Positions 18,439 to 30,700 of a DNA stretch of 64,000 nucleotides are shown piece by piece. Position numbers and translations under genes: made by a program. The stretch's first letter is position 1. The number at the start of each line of letters is the position of its first letter. The notes beneath the pieces are model-generated. The model had not been told where the DNA came from, did not search any database, and saw only the letters and a list, made by a program, of their open reading frames with translations. This DNA is from Pythium myriotylum (Eukaryota; Oomycota; Peronosporomycetes; Pythiales; Pythiaceae): the NCBI GenBank assembly GCA_023091665.1, contig JALJCQ010000012.1:1240001-1304000 (forward strand), given 5' to 3'.

Positions 18439-19918
18439 TTAATTCTGCATGACACGGTTGAGCTTGAGCGTGCGCTGGTGGTAGAGCGTGCGCGGAGGCA
18501 AATAATCGGCCACGAACGTCGCGTAGTCGACCTCGCCGTGAGTGAAACGGCTCGCGAGATCGTCCGAGGACGCGTCCAGTTCGCGGGTCGCCACCGCGAG
18601 CTGCTCGATCAGTGCGTCGGGTCGATGTCGCTGTCCACATATGCGAGACTAAGTGACTCGCAGCGACAGGTCCAAGGGCCACAGCCAGAAGACGTACCGC
18701 GATGATGCGCTGCTGGCGAGCCTGCTTCTCGGCGAGCGCGGTCTGCGAGGCCTGGAGACCTTCCCGCAGTTCATAGACTTCGGCCTGCAGCTGCCGCATC
18801 TTCTCCTCGTAGCTGAGCGTCTTCTCAGCGATAGCCATGTTGCCGTTCATGACCTCTTCTCGTAACCGCATAAACTCCTTGACGCTCTCAATCTTGTGCA
18901 CGAACGCCTTGAGCGCGTGGCGGTCGTTCGAGAGGGTCTCGAGCTGCGAGATTCTGGGCGGAACACACCGTGAACTGTTAAGGCTCTATCTCTCGCCAGT
19001 CATAAGAGAGACAAGCTCGTACGAAAGCTCCTCCAGCTCCGGGAAGATTGCCGGGATCACTGGCATCTGGGAGCGCTGCAGCTGCGGCGGGTCGTTCTTT
19101 GGTCGCTGCGGTGGTTGTGGCGGTGTGGGCGCTGGAGGTGGCGGCGTCGAGGACGAGTACTTGTACTGCGCGGGAAACAGCGAGTGCTGTGACGAGGCCG
19201 ACGTCTGCTGCACGGCTGCCTGCAGTGTTGCAGCCTGGCGCCGTAGTTCAGCCGCGATCTCCGAGACTAGGAACAGATAACACCAGTGAGGACCGGCGCC
19301 ACACAGCTTGAAGCTAGCGAGAGCTGTACCGATGCGGCCAATGTCCGAGTGCGCGGTCCACTTGTTGAGATCTGGATGGGACTGGACGTTGCCATTGGCA
19401 TCGAGCAGTGGGTGTTGAACAGGGATCGAGGCCTGCCACCGACAACCTCTTTCATGAGCCTACGGACGCCACGCGTGCTGGTTTCGGCAGTCGTACCTGC
19501 ACATGGGGTGCGCGCACGGGGAACTCTTGCGGGAGCGTTCTACCTCAGAGAGATCCCCTCGTCACATGTCACACAAAAATGCTTCTCGGCGAGACCCAGC
19601 GCCTGGATGTGCTCTCCACGTACATGATGAGCGACAGCGGGCCATGCTGCGTGTCTGTCACGGCGACCTCGAACGTGGTCTGCGCGTGGTTCTTGGCTCG
19701 GCCTCCGGCGCGCACGAGGCTCGCCAACTGTCGGCCCCGGCTACAAGCGACACAGACGACGGCGCGGTCAGTCGGGCTCTGCTGAGGAGATCTCCAGCGC
19801 GACCTGCGCCGCCACAAGCAAAAGGCCGCACGCACAGACGCTCGAGCTCGCTCTGCTGGGTCTCGAGGCTCGTGCTCGGGCGCGACGACGACTGCGAGAG
19901 CCGTGAGAAGAACGACAT
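18439..19918 (-). CDS. VPS37: ESCRT-I subunit VPS37 with N-terminal UEV-like domain
   Basis: ESCRT-I subunit for sorting ubiquitinated cargo into multivesicular bodies. Seven exons fit the reading phase: 19918-19836, 19740-19620, 19523-19497, 19432-19330, 19266-19023, 18953-18698 and 18630-18439, giving 341 residues. Residues ~28-112 look like the UEV fold of VPS37A (LSLIMYFP..., HPLLDANGNV, WTAHSDIGRI). A Gln/Pro-rich linker follows (~142-165), then the coiled-coil Mod(r) domain from FPELEELS to the C-terminus, ending in YHQRTLKLNR as in other VPS37 proteins. The 27-base third exon is the least certain. This is the most intron-rich gene in the left half of the window. Divergent from the LRR gene. 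Confidence 0.82.
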
Positions 19919-20279
19919 GGCGCTCGCGTCGTGAAGAGGTTCTCATCAGGCCGGAGAGGGGGATCACGTTCAAGCGACACTCGAGCGACCTTCGCGTCAC
20001 CCGCGGCCCAACTCAGTTTCCTATCCTAAACCAGTATGTCGATCTTGAAGAGGCACGGTCTCCTCGCTATTCTCGAACAACGCCCGTCCAAAAATGGACG
20101 GCGAGAAGCTGAGTCCGGTGCGTGGGCGTCGGAGACTGGCGCTCTGTGTGTCGTTAGCCGAGTGACGCGGCTCGCGTCCTAGGCGCTGCGCTGTATTCTG
20201 GCCGCGGGAGAATGCTGCGGCGTCAGAGCGTCGGGCAAGAAGGAGCCACGGCCGAGTTCTGCGATCTCTCGGTACGAAA
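19919..20279. promoter_or_regulatory. Divergent intergenic region between VPS37 and the LRR gene
   Basis: These 361 bases separate two opposed start codons and should hold both promoters. No RNA gene, repeat or further coding segment is recognised. Confidence 0.45.
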
Positions 20280-21957
20280 ATGGAGCTCCCACTCTCTATG
20301 ACAAGTCAAGCTGACCCGCAGCCTGCACTGCAGGGACGCGCCCTGACGACCTCCCAGGTCGAGCGCACGCTTCGCGTGTTCGATACCGCTGTGGCCATCG
20401 ACATGTCGAACAATGAACTCGAACAGATCCCTGCTACGATCCCGAAGGGTCTACTCGCGCTGGATGTGTCGTTCAATCTCCTCTACAGTGCGCAAGGCCT
20501 CGAGCGCTTGCAGCTCCTGCAAGAGCTGCATCTCGGGTTCAACCGCCTCTCAGATGCGGCCGTTCTCGAGTTTTGCCCGTTGCTCCGGCGCGTCAATTTG
20601 AGCGGAAACAGACTCGTGAATACGAGGGGGCTCGAATCACTTGCCCAGCTAGAACACCTTGACGTGTCAGACAACTTGATTGAGCAGTGAGTTACGGGGA
20701 TCGTTGGTACCGAACAAACTTGAGTTAAAATTGTCGTATTATCTGTAGCCCGGAAGCTCTGCGACCATTGTCCGTGAACCATCACTTGACCCACCTGACG
20801 ATCCGAGGTAACCCGATCGCCCACAAAGCGTCTACCGACTGTCGAGTAGTCGTGCTCGACATGATCCCAAGCGTACTCATCCTAGATGATAAGAAGATAC
20901 GAGCTGCTGCCAAATGCAAACTCACAGAAGATGCACCTGCAGGGGCCACCAGATCGCTCTCGTATTGTGAGCCCGCTGATTGAACCGGTCATTATCATCT
21001 CTCTGCCTGCTTACATCGTGCTTGTCTGTAGCCCGAATATACGACGATAAGAAACAGTTTATTGTTCGGCATCAGCAGACGCGTCGAACACCGGCTTCAC
21101 ACCCTGCTCCAATTCTGCTCGGTGACCCAGCTGTTTCATCGAAGTACGAAGGAAACACGATCTTCATCAAGACACCACAGGCGACGACTGCAACCACGGA
21201 ACTGAGTGCACCCTCTCTGCCTCCAAATCAATCGCCACGTCAAATGTCAGCAGCCAAGGTGGCACCGACAGGCACTTCACCTCAGCAGATGAGTGGTTCT
21301 GTTCGTATTGCTTCTCCAACTTCAGCGAGCGGTCCTTACATGAGCCTCTACGACCGCTTAGCTGCCGCAAATGGTATATGTGCGAGCAAAACAACCGAAA
21401 GCTTATGTGACAGCAAAAAGGTGTTACAAACGAGTCAGAATAAGAGACCGGAATCCTCGCAGTCACCTCGATGCGAAAAGAACTCCACTCAAACCCAACC
21501 TACTACACGTCGCTCAGTCGATAGGGGCGCCGATAGGCCTGTGTCTCGAGGTAAGCTTAGCACAACACACCATTTGGAGCGTGCGGTGATAATGGCCTCT
21601 TCTATAAACCCAGGCGGCCCTCATTCTCGACCTCAAACCCCTTCTCAGTCACGTGTGACGAAAACTGATCCGAATACCCACGTTCCACCTAATACGGTAA
21701 AAGCTCGGTCTACCGTGCCAACGAGCTCCACGCCATCGAATTCTCCGGCTCATACCACAGGACCTATCTCATCCGAGGCACCAGGTCCTGCTCAGCATTC
21801 ACAGCCAACTACTCCGAGTGTGCATCATCACCTTGATTCAAAGCAACAAAACGTGCTGAGTGTAATTCAAAACCTTATCCAGCACAAGAAGCAGACCCTT
21901 GCGACATTAGCGCGACAATCCTCAACAGTTAATGCCTCATCATTGTTCTCGTCGTGA
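20280..21957 (+). CDS. SDS22-type leucine-rich repeat protein with a disordered Ser/Thr/Pro-rich tail
   Basis: Three exons, 20280-20686, 20749-20966 and 21032-21957, give 516 residues with consistent phases (introns 62 and 65 bases). The N-terminal ~200 residues hold about five or six 22-residue LRRs (AIDMSNNELEQIP, LLALDVSFNLL, LQELHLGFNRL, LRRVNLSGNRL, LEHLDVSDNLIEQ, LTHLTIRGNPI) capped by a typical LRR-cap with NPI and VLILDDKKI. The last ~300 residues are low complexity, rich in Ser, Thr, Pro and Gln, with no domain. The LRR part suggests a protein-interaction scaffold (SDS22/LRRC family, often PP1 or axonemal partners), but the specific role is not recognised. Confidence 0.8.
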
Positions 21958-22024
21958 TATTTGCCCGATCAGTGTGACACACGACTCAGCTCATAATGGT
22001 AGTTCTAACTGAACGCAAGAACCG

Positions 22025-25000
22025 CTACAGCGCGCCTTGTATATCGCCTCTACCTAAGTCCATGTCGGTAGCAGCGGCGCCGAGAATCTCCACACAGTTT
22101 ACGGAGGGGAAGTAGAACAACTCGTCGCATTCATTGTCAACGTTGCGCAGTTGCCCCGAGCTCCACTTCGAAAGTGATATATGTCGAGGGTCTCTAGTGC
22201 CGACTTCGAAAACATTCCGTGGCTTCTTCACTGATGCCTTCGATCGACTCCACCGAGCATATATGAGTTCTTCTTCGATAAGCTCGTCTAGTAAGCTTCT
22301 TGTATCTTGCAAAGTCAAAGCACGATGCATCTTTTGATGAATGGACAAGTCAGGAATGCCAGGCGAGCACATTACTATGTTCACCACTCGTCGCTTGAGC
22401 ATCAGAGCGATCGTACTGTTTGTGCTTCCATCGAGATGGATCCATGGCCGTGAGACAACCGAGCGCTCTTGATCGAATTCAAAGTGCACTTTGTCTTTTG
22501 CGGAACTGCTGGAGATGCGATAAGGTTTCACCGTCCACATTGCAGCGTGAGAGGCAGCTACAAGTCGAACTGCATTCGATCCGTTCACCTCAAAGCATCT
22601 TCGCTTACTAACTAGCAAGTCAATTGCTCGATCAAAGACGTCTGAGCGACAACTTGCGCCTTTTGATTCTCGTTCGAGCCGATCCTTGAGCTCTTGAACC
22701 GACGCTCCGTTTCTACCAGCGGTATCGAGAACACCCAAGAGGAGCTTGGCTGTTTTGTTGACGAGTGGGTCGTTCATCCGCTTCAAAGGTGGAGAGGCTC
22801 TCTTCTTACAAGTAGAGAACGCTTGGGATACATGGACTTGGTTGCTCTCAGCGACTTCATTTCGCACCTCAACTTTTCCATACTGTGCTCTGACCGTCCA
22901 GAAATCTTTCAGAAAATCATCCGGTGTTGCTCCTTCAAAACGCTTCGTCAAGTGACCAGCAAACCCTTTTATCGCGAGAGATCGCTTTGAGTCTTGTAAC
23001 GTGGGCGAGAAACTCGCTTTGGGGCCTGATGACTGGTTGTTTGGGGTTTCAGATGGAGGAGTGAAGTCAGGAATATATAAGGCTTCGTTCGACACGATTG
23101 CGGCCAAATCGACAGCGACCTGACCAGAAGGAGCGTTGGCTTCGACCTCTCGCTCAAACCTCATTTCCGAGTTAGTATCGTCCTCGACCATCTTCACTTC
23201 CTCGATGTTTTGGTGCAAAAACGACGCATACTCAGCCGCATCACAGAAGAACTCCATACTGTAGTGTGGGATCTGGAGGCTTGTCATCTCGTACACGTGG
23301 GAGTGCATACAGAACCCACGCTGTTTACTTTTCTTGCCCTCGTTTATCTTCGTTCGAGTAATTACGCTGCCCAACCACAGGTAGCGCCAGACAAGTTTAA
23401 CCTCAGCTTCTCTCCAATGACCACTGATCAACATGTCAGCCAGCACCGCATAATAACTTGCTCGTTCATGGAATATGATCTGCAGCGCCCGACACAGAAG
23501 CGCTGTAAGCTTCGGTTGTTTCAGTACCGCGATTTCTTCGTGGAATCGACCACCAGGATTCCTGGCATGAGTGACTGCCTTCTTCGTCTTTTCAACGCGA
23601 TCCTGGATAGCTGGGACGGTGAGTAGCTCCCGAACTCGCAGGATACAGTCTGCACGCTTCCGACCAAGCTTGTTAGCCAATACCTTCCATGACATTCGTG
23701 TGCGCGATAAACTGGTCGAACGGAAAGCGACACGCTCATCACGTTTCTGAAGGGTCAACGGCACGTCAATAAACCATTGATGAGATAGCATCTCGATGAA
23801 TAGGTCCATGAGTGCAACATCTTCATCACTTGACCACTTCGCTCCTCGAACGTGTGACCTCGCCCCACCCCATCCATCCATTTGGCGCCAACTCTCGTTG
23901 CCATCTTCAGCTTCTACTTTGCGGTAAATTGACGTAACCGCTTGGCTCAGACTTCTCCTCTGTACTTTCTCGGCCCGTCCAGATACACGAACCGCGTTCG
24001 CGGACTGAAACCTCTTTCTCTTGAGGGATCCATTTTGATCGTTTCCCACGGCCGCCGCAGCTGCCTTTGCTCTCTCTGTGATAGCTCTATAGTTCGTTGT
24101 CGCCCGTGGCACCCAAACCTTCAATGCGTAGAGATTGTGGTCTCGAAGTGGAACAGGCCTGACTATCTCAGCATCCACATCCACGTTGGCACTGTTAGGA
24201 TCGTGGTTTTCGCTTCCAAGTCGACCGCCTTCAATGGAAAGAAGTTTGAGTGCCTTCCAGTAATCTTTGGCATCTTCGACTTTACCCAGCGCGAATTCGA
24301 GAGGGATTCGTCCAGCGAACTGCTCAGTTCGATTAGTTGCAGATAACCCAGCAGCGACGACTTGCGCCTTTTTGTAGGGTAATACCTTTAGAATCCTCGA
24401 CCCTCGTTTCAATGTAATTCGGGCATTGTCTTGAAGAACGAACAAGCCTCCAGACAAAGTTGCGAAAGCAACCTGTGAGATAACCTGGTCAAAATCTTCG
24501 GAGGATCGCCTCATCACATCTAATAAGTCGTGGGACGATTCGTTCACAACTTGTACCAGTCCTAGTTCAATGAGAACACGAAGCAAACGAGAGAACCGAT
24601 CTGCTTCACAACCGCGAATCTTTTCGACTATCTCTTGGCTTAGAGCATCCCACGAGTCGCCTCTTGCAATCGCCATCCGAACTTTGTTCTCTTCTGTCTC
24701 TGACAATAGTTCACTAACCCCCACCAGCTGAATGTATTCACGGACGGAGAGCAAATCGAGGACTTCTTTCAGCGAGAACAAGAGCTGTTGCTTTCTTAGC
24801 GATTTATCGTCACCCCCGTTGGATGTTGCCGCTGTTTCGTCGAATGCACGGGTCGCACAGAGAACTGTCTGGTGGCCCTTATTAGCATGCAGCGTAGAGA
24901 CTCGATCCAAGAGAAGGAGATGAAGCGCTCGGCACCTATAGATGATTCCAAAATACATGCCGAGTCTTCGCCCTTGCTTGTGTAGAGTGACGAGATGGAC

Positions 25001-27391
25001 TCGAGCGAGCTTGTACGAAGCGGCAGTGTACTTCACAATCTCTCTGTTCTCGTTTTCCTTCAGAAAAGCTGTCTGATTTCCCTCTTTACTCATTTTCTTT
25101 GAGAGTCGATTCGACACGACAATGAAGGCGTCGTTGTCGTGATTAAGATTCTCGAGGGACTTGCGATGCTGGTCTTCTAAATACCCTTCAATGAATGCTC
25201 GAAGACACTCTCGATCTCTCTGGGCATCTGGAAGAGCGACGCACTTAACTATCTTCGGACTCTTTTGCAAAACGCGCTTCGGGGGGAGAGTGATATCAAC
25301 AGTGACAATCGCATTTGTCGCAGCAAGTTCATCCACAATCCTTCGAACAGATCGAATATCAATCAACCCCACATCTGGAGTAGACTTGTCTTTCGGCTTT
25401 TCAGCCTCAATGAGACCTGTGCGGAGCTGATGAACGGAAACAATCCTCTCCTTGGCGACGCGCTCTAGAATGTACTGCCGCCGACGCTCAGATGTCGACG
25501 CAACAATCAATCCTCGAGTGGCTTCCTTGAGCGTCGATGGCTGGTAAATTATTTCCCCATCCTTCTTTCCACCTGTCTCTTTCCTAGCGGCACCATCATT
25601 CTCATCGGCGATTGTTCGAACAAGATCATCTTCTAGGCTTGGCACTTCTTGGTCAGGCTTGACCACACCAGGAGCAAACATCCGATACATTGTACTTTTT
25701 CCCAGCACAACCTGCTCAACCCCCAAGTTGTAATTGCTGATTAATCCCTGAGCGAGCTTATACGGAAGCTTGAAAGTCGGTACCCCCAAAACATCTCTAA
25801 TCTCAGGAATTGTGGCACCCTCTTCATGTCGATCATGAATATTCACAAATATTTGCTCCATAATTCCACGCTCAATTACTGGCCCAGTTCCACCAGCCAT
25901 CTCGCCCGCGCTCTCTCCTCGACTGACAACATTGTTTGTTCGTCCAGTTGAGCGCAGTCGAACGCACCACAGCTTGCGACCTTTGGTATCCGACCCTGTG
26001 GTACATCTCGCCATGAAAAGTTCCAGCGGAAAGTCTGCATCAAGGTGCATCTGGTGAAAGAAGTACTTGCGTAACTTCTCTTGATGTCTCTTCCCAAAGC
26101 CGAGTTCACGTCCAATATCTGCAAAAACGCACGTCCGTTCACCACGAGACCGCAGGATCCGTGCAATCATGTGAGGGATTTGATCTTTTGGGAATCCGTC
26201 CTTCTCCAGAGTAGCCGTCGGTGAAACCATAGACGGATGGAACTGGCTCACAAAACGCGTCAGATGGAGGATGTTGAACCGCTTCTGATCAGCAGAAATG
26301 ATGTTCTTAGTCACCAATTTGCTGGCAATCAATACATCCAATAGATAGTGAAGCTTCCGTGCATCCCCGAATAAGCCAGTCTCTGCTACGACCGCAGCGT
26401 TGAGGCCTTGCTCTCTAGCTCGTCCAATCAACTCGAGCAGGTCGAACTGTGGCGACGTCGTGTCGATTGCGCTTGGATCAACGATACCAAGATACTTGAG
26501 TCGGAGTTCTTCGCATGCAACAATGCCTAGGACACCTTCTGGAGTTTCGCACATTGCGTCTTCATAAGAAAGCCCAATCACCTCAAGCTCCTCACCGAGA
26601 TCGTAACCACGCGGGCTCCGAGAAAGCCACTTACTTCGCTCATCAAGAGCTGTAACTACTGTATCCTCACTGCTGCGCTGGAGCTCGCCCTGACTTCGAG
26701 ATGGTGACGTGCTCAGTGCAGTACTACTTCGACTTCGACTGGAATCCCGACTTCGGCTGCTAAAAACATCACTTCGTGGACTTCGACTACTTCGCTCCGA
26801 AAATTGGATCTCCATATTGTGCTCACCGCTTGTGCCTTCGGGTCCTACTGCCGGGTTGGTAACATCCGCTTCAAGGTCTGCTTCAACATTTTCGTCTCCT
26901 TCGAAACCATCGCTAATCCCTTCACCAGCTCCAGAATCTAAACGCCTTCGCCTCCGCCGTGATCGAGGGCTCGTTTGTCCATCGGACAACTCATCGCCGC
27001 TGGCCAATCGAGTCTTGTTGAAATGGTCACCTTTACCTTCGTCCACCGGCATCAATGTCGTTGACCACTTCCGCCGTCGTTTCTTCTGTCCACTGCAGGT
27101 CCCAGTGTCGGCGTCTGCAAACTGCTTCCTCGGCCCCGTTTCATCTAGGTGTGGCCGATGCTTTTTCGCCTGCGAGTCTTCCTCCTGCCGCCGCAGCATG
27201 TAGTGGAACGTGACCTGGCCGCCCATCGCTCGCAGCACCTTCCACGCGTACTTCCTGTACACCAAATCGCCGGCGTCATCGACGAGAGCGAACATGTCGC
27301 GCACAGAAAGTCCGCATCGCCCTTCCAGACCGACTTCTTCGAGGCATCGCGCCACGAACGTCGGCATGGGCATAGACTGGGTTGCCGCCAT
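22025..27391 (-). CDS. GTF3C1: Transcription factor TFIIIC largest subunit (tau138/GTF3C1-like, B-block binding)
   Basis: Binds the B box of tRNA and other RNA polymerase III genes and recruits TFIIIB. A single exon encodes 1788 residues. A first winged-helix-like region lies in residues 10-70; an acidic and Ser/Arg-rich stretch (~110-260) follows; a B-block-type winged helix lies at ~334-385 (LHYLLDVLIASKLVTKNII..RFNILHLTRF), followed by several more winged-helix-like modules and a Lys/Arg-rich central region with a Myb-like segment (WSSDEDVALMDLFIEML). Length and architecture match the plant/oomycete GTF3C1 class. It converges on the LRR gene (67 bases between stops) and is divergent from exportin-4. 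The B-block assignment is by pattern only. Confidence 0.75.
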   Translation of the reverse strand: MAATQSMPMPTFVARCLEEVGLEGRCGLSVRDMFALVDDAGDLVYRKYAWKVLRAMGGQVTFHYMLRRQEEDSQAKKHRPHLDETGPRKQFADADTGTCSGQKKRRRKWSTTLMPVDEGKGDHFNKTRLASGDELSDGQTSPRSRRRRRRLDSGAGEGISDGFEGDENVEADLEADVTNPAVGPEGTSGEHNMEIQFSERSSRSPRSDVFSSRSRDSSRSRSSTALSTSPSRSQGELQRSSEDTVVTALDERSKWLSRSPRGYDLGEELEVIGLSYEDAMCETPEGVLGIVACEELRLKYLGIVDPSAIDTTSPQFDLLELIGRAREQGLNAAVVAETGLFGDARKLHYLLDVLIASKLVTKNIISADQKRFNILHLTRFVSQFHPSMVSPTATLEKDGFPKDQIPHMIARILRSRGERTCVFADIGRELGFGKRHQEKLRKYFFHQMHLDADFPLELFMARCTTGSDTKGRKLWCVRLRSTGRTNNVVSRGESAGEMAGGTGPVIERGIMEQIFVNIHDRHEEGATIPEIRDVLGVPTFKLPYKLAQGLISNYNLGVEQVVLGKSTMYRMFAPGVVKPDQEVPSLEDDLVRTIADENDGAARKETGGKKDGEIIYQPSTLKEATRGLIVASTSERRRQYILERVAKERIVSVHQLRTGLIEAEKPKDKSTPDVGLIDIRSVRRIVDELAATNAIVTVDITLPPKRVLQKSPKIVKCVALPDAQRDRECLRAFIEGYLEDQHRKSLENLNHDNDAFIVVSNRLSKKMSKEGNQTAFLKENENREIVKYTAASYKLARVHLVTLHKQGRRLGMYFGIIYRCRALHLLLLDRVSTLHANKGHQTVLCATRAFDETAATSNGGDDKSLRKQQLLFSLKEVLDLLSVREYIQLVGVSELLSETEENKVRMAIARGDSWDALSQEIVEKIRGCEADRFSRLLRVLIELGLVQVVNESSHDLLDVMRRSSEDFDQVISQVAFATLSGGLFVLQDNARITLKRGSRILKVLPYKKAQVVAAGLSATNRTEQFAGRIPLEFALGKVEDAKDYWKALKLLSIEGGRLGSENHDPNSANVDVDAEIVRPVPLRDHNLYALKVWVPRATTNYRAITERAKAAAAAVGNDQNGSLKRKRFQSANAVRVSGRAEKVQRRSLSQAVTSIYRKVEAEDGNESWRQMDGWGGARSHVRGAKWSSDEDVALMDLFIEMLSHQWFIDVPLTLQKRDERVAFRSTSLSRTRMSWKVLANKLGRKRADCILRVRELLTVPAIQDRVEKTKKAVTHARNPGGRFHEEIAVLKQPKLTALLCRALQIIFHERASYYAVLADMLISGHWREAEVKLVWRYLWLGSVITRTKINEGKKSKQRGFCMHSHVYEMTSLQIPHYSMEFFCDAAEYASFLHQNIEEVKMVEDDTNSEMRFEREVEANAPSGQVAVDLAAIVSNEALYIPDFTPPSETPNNQSSGPKASFSPTLQDSKRSLAIKGFAGHLTKRFEGATPDDFLKDFWTVRAQYGKVEVRNEVAESNQVHVSQAFSTCKKRASPPLKRMNDPLVNKTAKLLLGVLDTAGRNGASVQELKDRLERESKGASCRSDVFDRAIDLLVSKRRCFEVNGSNAVRLVAASHAAMWTVKPYRISSSSAKDKVHFEFDQERSVVSRPWIHLDGSTNSTIALMLKRRVVNIVMCSPGIPDLSIHQKMHRALTLQDTRSLLDELIEEELIYARWSRSKASVKKPRNVFEVGTRDPRHISLSKWSSGQLRNVDNECDELFYFPSVNCVEILGAAATDMDLGRGDIQGAL

Positions 27392-27760
27392 GAGCGGAGG
27401 CGTCTTGTCGCTTCTCCTGATCGCCAGCCACTCGCAAGCGGCTCACTCGACGGCAGGCACAGCCGCGCGTACCCTCAGCGTTGAGTCTCTTGGCCGCGAC
27501 CGGTTGTTGGGCAAATAACCAGCGCGCAGCGACGTCGCTCGCGTGCCGCCGCTTCCGTTGGTTTAGCGACGTCGCCTTTGGTTTCCCTTGTCGCCACCAC
27601 ACTGCCACGTTCCTGGAAAGCAACCTACAAACCAATCTAGGAACCATCCTATTGGATACTTTGCCGAGGTAATTTGTCCAATCAACGGAGTTGGTGATTT
27701 CAAATTTACCGGAATGGGTGCTCAACACCAGCCACATTTTGCCCGCGAAGAACGGAGGAG
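27392..27760. promoter_or_regulatory. Divergent promoter of TFIIIC subunit and exportin-4 with three CCAAT boxes
   Basis: CCAAT occurs on the + strand at 27632-27636 and 27679-27683, and on the - strand at 27651-27655 (ATTGG). The pairing of orientations suits a bidirectional NF-Y-type promoter over this 369-base interval. No other gene is seen here. Confidence 0.5.
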
Positions 27761-30700
27761 ATGAGCGCGCTGGCGACGCTCGAGGCCGCGTGCCTCGCGC
27801 TCCACGCGCCGCCCACGGACGACGAGGCCAAGCGCAAGCGCGCGGAGGCGGAGGCCGTGCTGGAGCACTTCAAGCGCAGTCCGAACGCGCTTCAAGACGC
27901 CACGGCGCTGCTCCAGGTGTCGACGCCTGCAGTCGTGCTCTTCCACTGCATTGCGACGATCCGCGAAGTGACGCTCAAAAGGTGGCCGCTACTCACACCG
28001 TCTGAGAGATCTCACCCGATGGACTTGATGATGCAGTTCCTATGGCAGCACTACGCACAGCTGCCGCCGTTTGTGTCGGGCGCGATGCTGCAGACGGTCG
28101 TGTTGCTCATGAAGCGTGGCTGGCTGGAGCGCGGTCCGGAAGAACGCCAAGCCATCATCCAGCAAATGGGCAGCATGATGGCCGCTGACGCCGTGCCGGG
28201 TGATGAAGCTGCTCAGAAGGCATCGATTGTGCGGCGTCTTATTGCTGCCAAGTGGATTCTTGCTTTTGTAACCGAGTTCTCGTCCGCGTCACGATCGAGT
28301 GCGATGTATCAGCCCGTTGAGTTCCACACGGAAGCAAGAAAGACATTGCGGCGAAGTGGGCTGAAGCAACTTGCAGGATATGCAATTCAACTACAGCAGG
28401 ATCTGATCCAAACCACTACGATGTGCTCAACACAGGATGGAAATTTAATCGACGTGCCAAAAGAACAACTCGAGCTTCTCGAGACAGCCTTCTCGCTCGT
28501 TGTCGAGGTGCTCAACTGGGACTTTGCCGACTCTTTGGGTAATCTCGCTTGGACTTTGAGTGCGACGGATGCTGGTACGGAAGAGAGCCGCACGACTATC
28601 TCGCCCGACGAGGCATGGCGAGACGTGCTTGTGCGTCCTGAACTCATCCACTCTGCTTTTAACACCTACGCCTTCTTCCGAAATCTCAAGACGAAGAACG
28701 AGAATCTGCTTCACCTGGCGCGTCAGTTTCTTATTCAGTTGGCCTCGTTGCGTGGACCGCTCTTCTGCTCGAGGCACGAAAAGGTGCAGTTTCTGAGTGA
28801 AATCTTTCGAGGCACCACCGCAATCATCCACGATCCTTTCCTGAACATGGTCTCCAAGACCGACTATTTGGCCTATGAGATCGCGACAAGAGAAATGATC
28901 GACATGTGCCAGCTTCTGTTCCGCATCGTAAACAATCTTGGACTTCAGGCATTTACAGCAGAACAAGGCGAATTGCTACCAGTTTTCCTGAACGAGCTGT
29001 CGTCACTCTCGTGTACGTTGCTGGTGTCAGCACTCGAAAAAATCCGAGGTCACCTTCAGCTGCAATCGAATGACGCTCTGGATGATATGTGGCAAATCGA
29101 AGGAGTCGATCTCTTGCTTGACGCTTGGGTGGCGCTCATCAATGACTCTCATCTGGACACCTTCGCACCTGCAAGCGAGCCACTCAGTCCCGAGGCGCAA
29201 ATGATCACAGACGCCCTCAGCCAGTTCTCTGCTCCTGTCGTCGATTTGTATCTCCAAGTGCAGCTTGAGATCTGTGCAGTAAATGCGCTGGCTGACCAAG
29301 AAGAAGAAGAAGACGTGGAGGACAATTCTGCAGCTAGCGCCAGAGAGCAGTACGAGCTTGCCGCGGCCCTCGCACGAATGAATGCAGGGTCTTCAGCAAC
29401 TGTACTTCTCAAACTCTTGCAGTCGATGCTAGCCGATACCCAGCAACTCATTGCAGCCTCGCATGGTCGCGATGAAATGTCGCCCCCACTTGCTCAGACC
29501 TACGAGAAAATCCACTTCTTAGTCGAGTTTGCGGGTCTTTTCCTCGCGGATGACTATAAAAGTGAGCGCCCGATCATTCCGTCACGGATCCACCGCGTGT
29601 TCTTCTTCGGAGGTGATGGTGGTACGGACGTGGTCAACTTGCTTCTTCTAGTGATGAGCCAGTTCCTCGAGTTTGAAGCCACCCGCGTTGCGAACAATCC
29701 AAACAGTTCCGCCATCAGTCCTTTCGTATCCGAGCAACTGCTGGACACGGCCACCCGCCTGTGCGCGACTTATCTCGCTCCAGATGCCTCTCTGGAAGGC
29801 GAGACTGGTATCGCGCCTCTGCTTTTACAGGTGTTTGGCATGCAGAATGGAGGGCGCGCTGGGGAGCTTATCCACTTCCTCATTCAGCAGACTACCAAAT
29901 ATCTTATTCATTGGCCCACTCAACCAGTCGTGATGGAGAATTTGATGAATTTCCTGTTGGAGCTATCGAAGAGTAAAGCCATGAGTCATGTTCTCCCGAC
30001 GCCGTTCTGGCAATCACTTGTTCAAGCGAACGGAACGGCAGGATCTGTCTTTGCTGCACGTTCTGGCTCGGGCGAACCCTTGTTGACGGCTGTTGCTCGA
30101 ATTCCGAGTTCTTTGCGCGGTCAGCTTGCGGAGGCACTGTGCCGTGCAGGGATGACAAGCGACGATGAGGCTCTTCAACGTGGCCATTTCGAAGCAATTG
30201 CAGCACCCGTATCAAGCCGTTTTCAGCAACTGATTGCATCAGGACAATTGGATACTAACAGATCTGTGAACGACGTTGGAGTCCAAGAAGAAGTTAAGCT
30301 GATCGTCGAATTGTATTCAGGCATAGCTCGGTCAGCTGAAGCGTGCGTAATTCTCTCAGTGCTTGAAACCAAACCAAACCGAATACTGATGTGCCATTTT
30401 TATGCAGGAAAAACCATGTGATGATTTCAGCGTTCTCATTGCCTGTGTTGCCGGTTATGGTGAAAGTTTTCGATCTCTTCCATGGTGACGCACAGATCGT
30501 GTACCTACTACTCCGCTTCTTTTGTCTACTTGTCGAGGCCCAGATCTCATACTTGAGTCCCAAAGACGCTCTCCTGGTGTATTCTTCATGCCACGATCTG
30601 GTGCGTTCATATAGCCGCCACAATCTTGGCAAGAAGAGCGCGTTTGCTGACGCTGAAGAAGACAGTTACTCTGACTTGCTTGCACTGCTGCAACTGCTTT